DNA from: Plasmopara viticola
Taxonomy: Eukaryota > Oomycota > Peronosporomycetes > Peronosporales > Peronosporaceae
Assembly: GCA_001695595.3 (NCBI GenBank)
Contig: MBPM02000079.1
Coordinates: 1-64,000, forward strand
Reading direction: 5' to 3'
DNA: 64,000 nucleotides
In this document: piece after piece, positions 62,001 to 64,000 of the stretch
How the letters are laid out: every line of letters starts with the position of its first letter
Numbering within the stretch: position 1 is the stretch's first letter
Position numbers and translations under genes: made by a program
The notes under the pieces: generated by a model
Databases searched by the model: none
Told to the model about the DNA's origin: nothing
What the model saw: only the letters and a program-made list of their open reading frames with translations

Positions 62001-64000
62001 ACATTGCTGCCAACGGTGTAGGTGGGGCCACGTCGTCGTCGTCACTGTCATCAGGAGCTTGTGCAACAGATCGCTCCATATCAGCAATGACGTCATCGAG
62101 ACCTGAAGAAGAAGTGGACGCCAAAAGTGCGCGATCGAACGTCTCGCGAGACACATAAGGCCGGCAGCAACCGCGAAGTCGCTTTGTGACCTCATATACG
62201 TCCTCTCCTGGTAGAAAAACCATCGTTTTGCGCAAAAATGGCCGGAGAAGCGGACTTAAAAAGACGTTGGCGTCCACACTGCGCAATTTTAACGCTAATT
62301 CTCCCATCAACTTAAGCACAGCATGGCGAATCCACCAGCTTGGATGTAACAGTAGCGAGCACGTCATGCGAGCCTTTTCCACCAATGTACTAATTTTCTT
62401 TTGAAACAGTCCAAGCTGACACAAACTAGAAAGACACTCCACTGCTTTGGTAATTACGATTTCTTGTACATCAAAAAGAGCCTGCTCAATGCAAGGCAAA
62501 ATGTTGTGCTCAACGGCCACGGGCCCTACAAAAGAGCATACGCCAACAATATAGTCAAAGAATGCACCACGAAGTTCCCAATCTGGATCATTCAAAAAGG
62601 TGATCAGCTGTGGCAAAACCACATCCAATGTACGTTCTTGGCCGAAAAACACACAAAGCCTTGTAATGTCGACGAGGAGAGCACGCTTGACCAGCGATGA
62701 TGAAGCTTTTTGATCAGGAGTTGTTAGTTGAATCACAAATCGCGATATCATCTTGTGCAGCACACTCAATTCCTTGTCAAAACTGCTAGACGCCATGTAC
62801 ATCGTACTTGAAGCAGAATCGTTACTTCGATTGGACAGTGTGGCCAGCGATGCGGCAGAGCCTGACGATGTCAGCGTCTTCTGTTTCATTGCGTGCGCAA
62901 GTTCCAAGAAACGACGACTTGTCTCTGCTAATTGGGGCAAGCATTCAGCAAATGTAATACGCACCAACTCATCCGGATCCGACTGAAAGGGGACCATGGC
63001 GGGCAGCACGTATTGTGGAAAGACTGAGGCGTCAGCAAGGGGGAAAGATAGCACCAGAGATAGCAAATACGTAATTGTGCGAAGAGCTAAGGCTCGTACA
63101 GTCGCACTTGGATCGTCAATCACTTCAAGAAGATAAGGAATCAGACGCTGAAGTCGGGCTTCGTCGCTTGTAAACTGACCCAGCGCACGAATCAGGTACA
63201 ACGCGGTCAATTTCGATTCGGGAACTTGAACATGCCGTAGACTGGAGCAAATTAGCGACAAGACTATAACGATACCATTACGATCATGCGGCCATGGCAC
63301 GCTTGCAGGATATGACGGTGGCTTCATCCGTCGCGTCTTAGCTTTGTGCAGTGGAAGTGAAGACGAACTCCCTTTGGTCAATGATCCGCGCATATGCATT
63401 TCGTCATCATCTTTGGCTTCCGCGTCCTCAACTGTTTCTTCATCCAAATGACTCGTTGTTGACACGCGCGAGTAGTCAAGAAGTAGCAAATTGTTTTTTT
63501 TTTGAGTAAGAGCATTAAACTGATCGTGAAGCTTCTCAATTTTTTTCTTTTGCAGAGTGGAGCTTAGTCCGCGCATGTCATTTTCTTTGTCTTTTACCTT
63601 TTGTAGCTTTGTGATAGCAACGTTGTCTCGTTCGGCCTTGTGTTTACCATGTTTCGCGGGAATATTCTGGTATAATTCTTCAAGTACACGCTGCGCAACA
63701 TAATTTTGTTGTACGCTTCCTGAAGCAGTTGTTAAGCGGTCGGAGCCGTAGCCTTCCTTAAGGCGCAACTTAAAAAACTCTTCTCCTTCAGTGTCTTCAA
63801 CTCCCGCGATCTCACGCACTAACCGACCGTAGTACTTGCAAACAAGACGAATACGTGCATCCGGTACTTTTCCTCCTCGACTTAGCACCAGCACAAGAAA
63901 TCGAAATAAAAAGTTGTCGAAATATGTTGGAAATAGACCGTTCAAACTAGTATATTTTGCAAGATATCCGCTTGCCGAATTTCGGGCGTTCGGATCCAAC
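59011..64000 (-). CDS. VPS15: VPS15 (PI3K regulatory subunit, PIK3R4), partial
   Basis: C-terminal 1662 residues of the VPS15 pseudokinase-scaffold that activates the class III PI 3-kinase VPS34 in autophagy and endosomal sorting. The gene is cut by the right edge: the first codon here is TTG inside the frame, and the N-terminal kinase domain lies outside. It begins just after the kinase with DPNARNSASGYLAKYTSLNGLFPTYFDNFL in two parts typical of VPS15, then HEAT repeats (about 230-620: LIPYLLEVIDDPSATVRALA, FLNDPDWELRGAFFDYI and others). A Ser/Gly/Thr-rich low-complexity linker spans about 650-1160. A WD40 propeller closes the protein (about 1170-1662), e.g. LASASNDGTVKIWSV, SVASASSDGTVHVFRV and the final VSSGRDALIKVWK. 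No intron is visible in this part. Confidence 0.9.
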   Translation of the reverse strand, partial: LDPNARNSASGYLAKYTSLNGLFPTYFDNFLFRFLVLVLSRGGKVPDARIRLVCKYYGRLVREIAGVEDTEGEEFFKLRLKEGYGSDRLTTASGSVQQNYVAQRVLEELYQNIPAKHGKHKAERDNVAITKLQKVKDKENDMRGLSSTLQKKKIEKLHDQFNALTQKKNNLLLLDYSRVSTTSHLDEETVEDAEAKDDDEMHMRGSLTKGSSSSLPLHKAKTRRMKPPSYPASVPWPHDRNGIVIVLSLICSSLRHVQVPESKLTALYLIRALGQFTSDEARLQRLIPYLLEVIDDPSATVRALALRTITYLLSLVLSFPLADASVFPQYVLPAMVPFQSDPDELVRITFAECLPQLAETSRRFLELAHAMKQKTLTSSGSAASLATLSNRSNDSASSTMYMASSSFDKELSVLHKMISRFVIQLTTPDQKASSSLVKRALLVDITRLCVFFGQERTLDVVLPQLITFLNDPDWELRGAFFDYIVGVCSFVGPVAVEHNILPCIEQALFDVQEIVITKAVECLSSLCQLGLFQKKISTLVEKARMTCSLLLHPSWWIRHAVLKLMGELALKLRSVDANVFLSPLLRPFLRKTMVFLPGEDVYEVTKRLRGCCRPYVSRETFDRALLASTSSSGLDDVIADMERSVAQAPDDSDDDDVAPPTPLAAMSTTSRESLDEPIGELLRSRRNRDALLSSDSADGLDLLRQHSSGAAVASSAAASVESISNSGENGEVSIYDQRKNEIQSLKLMQQYVSIASMQMRSKLEMAKTEQAVRMQGPSKNDCTDTPHDAVAGSSVTIGSGGAGTTSNPFARKLSRSHLRVLFVPDMRFALSTAQPLKASNIGIPASSLATTTSNTTATAALSNITTLVARSRPHATASSPSHRAGSANSVPLSSSGHVPSLESLSLSHVGKMYSLVEPSTPISASSIAVSGQASFGSVSSSLDDSGLGLMDTNQFAPTSGGVMVSMLNMNMRDMYGGDGVNTMLDPHHHSIHASPVSPPRQRLTKKSHTTYHHYFAFKESAMDPALGNPRKLLARLNALGIPPLPPDLGALRLSDGSPYSIYNHASSPYCLMGAGGISSFGVGGNGGPGSERGGTSVSSVATPSNQVGSGTYSPGSGNTFSAAVAAAAAINGGVTPANFGSSSNSNIPGSSSSSINGATSGNGFNNSLSRNWQPRKSVLVAELAEHSGAVTRVSAAQDYSFLASASNDGTVKIWSVRSLQHSVNQGSRCTYDGQGGVITDMKVLTNSHSVASASSDGTVHVFRVDKVNSVGGNVQTTAIKELRANNSAVMTIDYLNNVTEALLLYATRDGKIHAWDLRMRREAWTLSISPELGYVTCITHSLDVSWLAVGTSRGFLCLWDLRFLVLIRIWRHSSHRAIHRIQPCLGLPNTLPLDETSVPLVFVAAGDGEVAVFDLSIGACRAVFRTLEAQASEAEACKCPTLLHVPIPHRSRSVLGSFLGILGITMAFDEISTSPLSEEPSVRAMLYPSLHVRGIGAALITGGEDRQLRYWDIRNGKQSYTICGNGEAKSFYDNQAPSSDWWRMNSGVITPLRNNEMPAAPMSTTAAITKPELAWSKLSPPLITICQDSFFYSTPGGGSGAAVTSAGGVESAISMERRGLVPPSPAHTDCILDLTLVELGSSQNPSPMLVSSGRDALIKVWK

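Noticed and set aside
63997..63999. Start codon of the VPS15 frame at the right edge
   Set aside because: The codon is TTG, not ATG, and the frame continues out of the window; the kinase domain is missing, so this is truncation by the window edge.

Overview
The window is a chromosome end from a eukaryote, most likely an oomycete (Peronosporaceae: Phytophthora or a downy mildew). The left edge is a CCCTAAA/TTTAGGG telomere. The single-copy genes at the right are intron-poor, and the one intron-containing gene has very small introns (56-70 nt). TTTAGGG telomeres also occur in plants and other protists, so the lineage call is inference from the gene set and structure.

Layout. 1-211: terminal telomeric tract. 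212-14172: three tandem telomere-associated Penelope-like retroelements (PLEs) on the + strand, 5' end towards the chromosome end, separated by interstitial telomeric tracts (about 430, 130 and 30 bp). Each unit has the same design: a 5' region (pseudo-LTR, pLTR) with a hammerhead-ribozyme fold, ORF1 (coiled-coil, basic C-terminus), ORF2 (PLE reverse transcriptase without a GIY-YIG endonuclease) in the -1 frame, about two telomeric repeats, then a second partial copy of the 5' region that stops at a telomere-like motif and passes into telomeric repeats. 14200-16145: an older, decayed, 5'-truncated unit of the same design. 16146-27577: gene-free DNA with decayed transposon scraps (a PLE fragment, a Ty1/copia-like fragment and a Ty3/gypsy RNase H fragment). 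27578-30193 (-): an OSCA/TMEM63 channel gene. 31545-33440 (-): an inverted PLE relic with its own telomeric remnant. 33441-53045: about 20 kb with no gene I can recognise. 53046-64000: gene-dense core with a sphingosine kinase-like gene (4 exons), a guanylate-binding-protein-like GTPase with a C-terminal PH domain, an Rrp17/NOL12 family rRNA-processing protein, and most of a VPS15 (PI3K regulatory subunit) gene cut by the right edge.

The most interesting system is the telomeric PLE array. Four observations come directly from the sequence. (1) Hammerhead folds from three diverged subfamilies show compensatory changes in stems I and III. (2) The ORF1/ORF2 overlaps carry -1 frameshift signals: A AAA AAC plus a 7-bp stem in one subfamily, G TTA AAC plus a 9-bp stem in the other. 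(3) The 3' pLTR of every unit ends exactly at an internal telomere-like motif, in one subfamily inside the ORF1 coding sequence. (4) The junction between the element body and the downstream pLTR is itself about two telomeric repeats. Together these suggest an element whose RNA anneals to the chromosome G-overhang and is extended without an endonuclease. Telomere-associated endonuclease-deficient PLEs and hammerheads in PLEs are known; I am not aware of the frameshift signals or the telomere-seed boundaries having been described.
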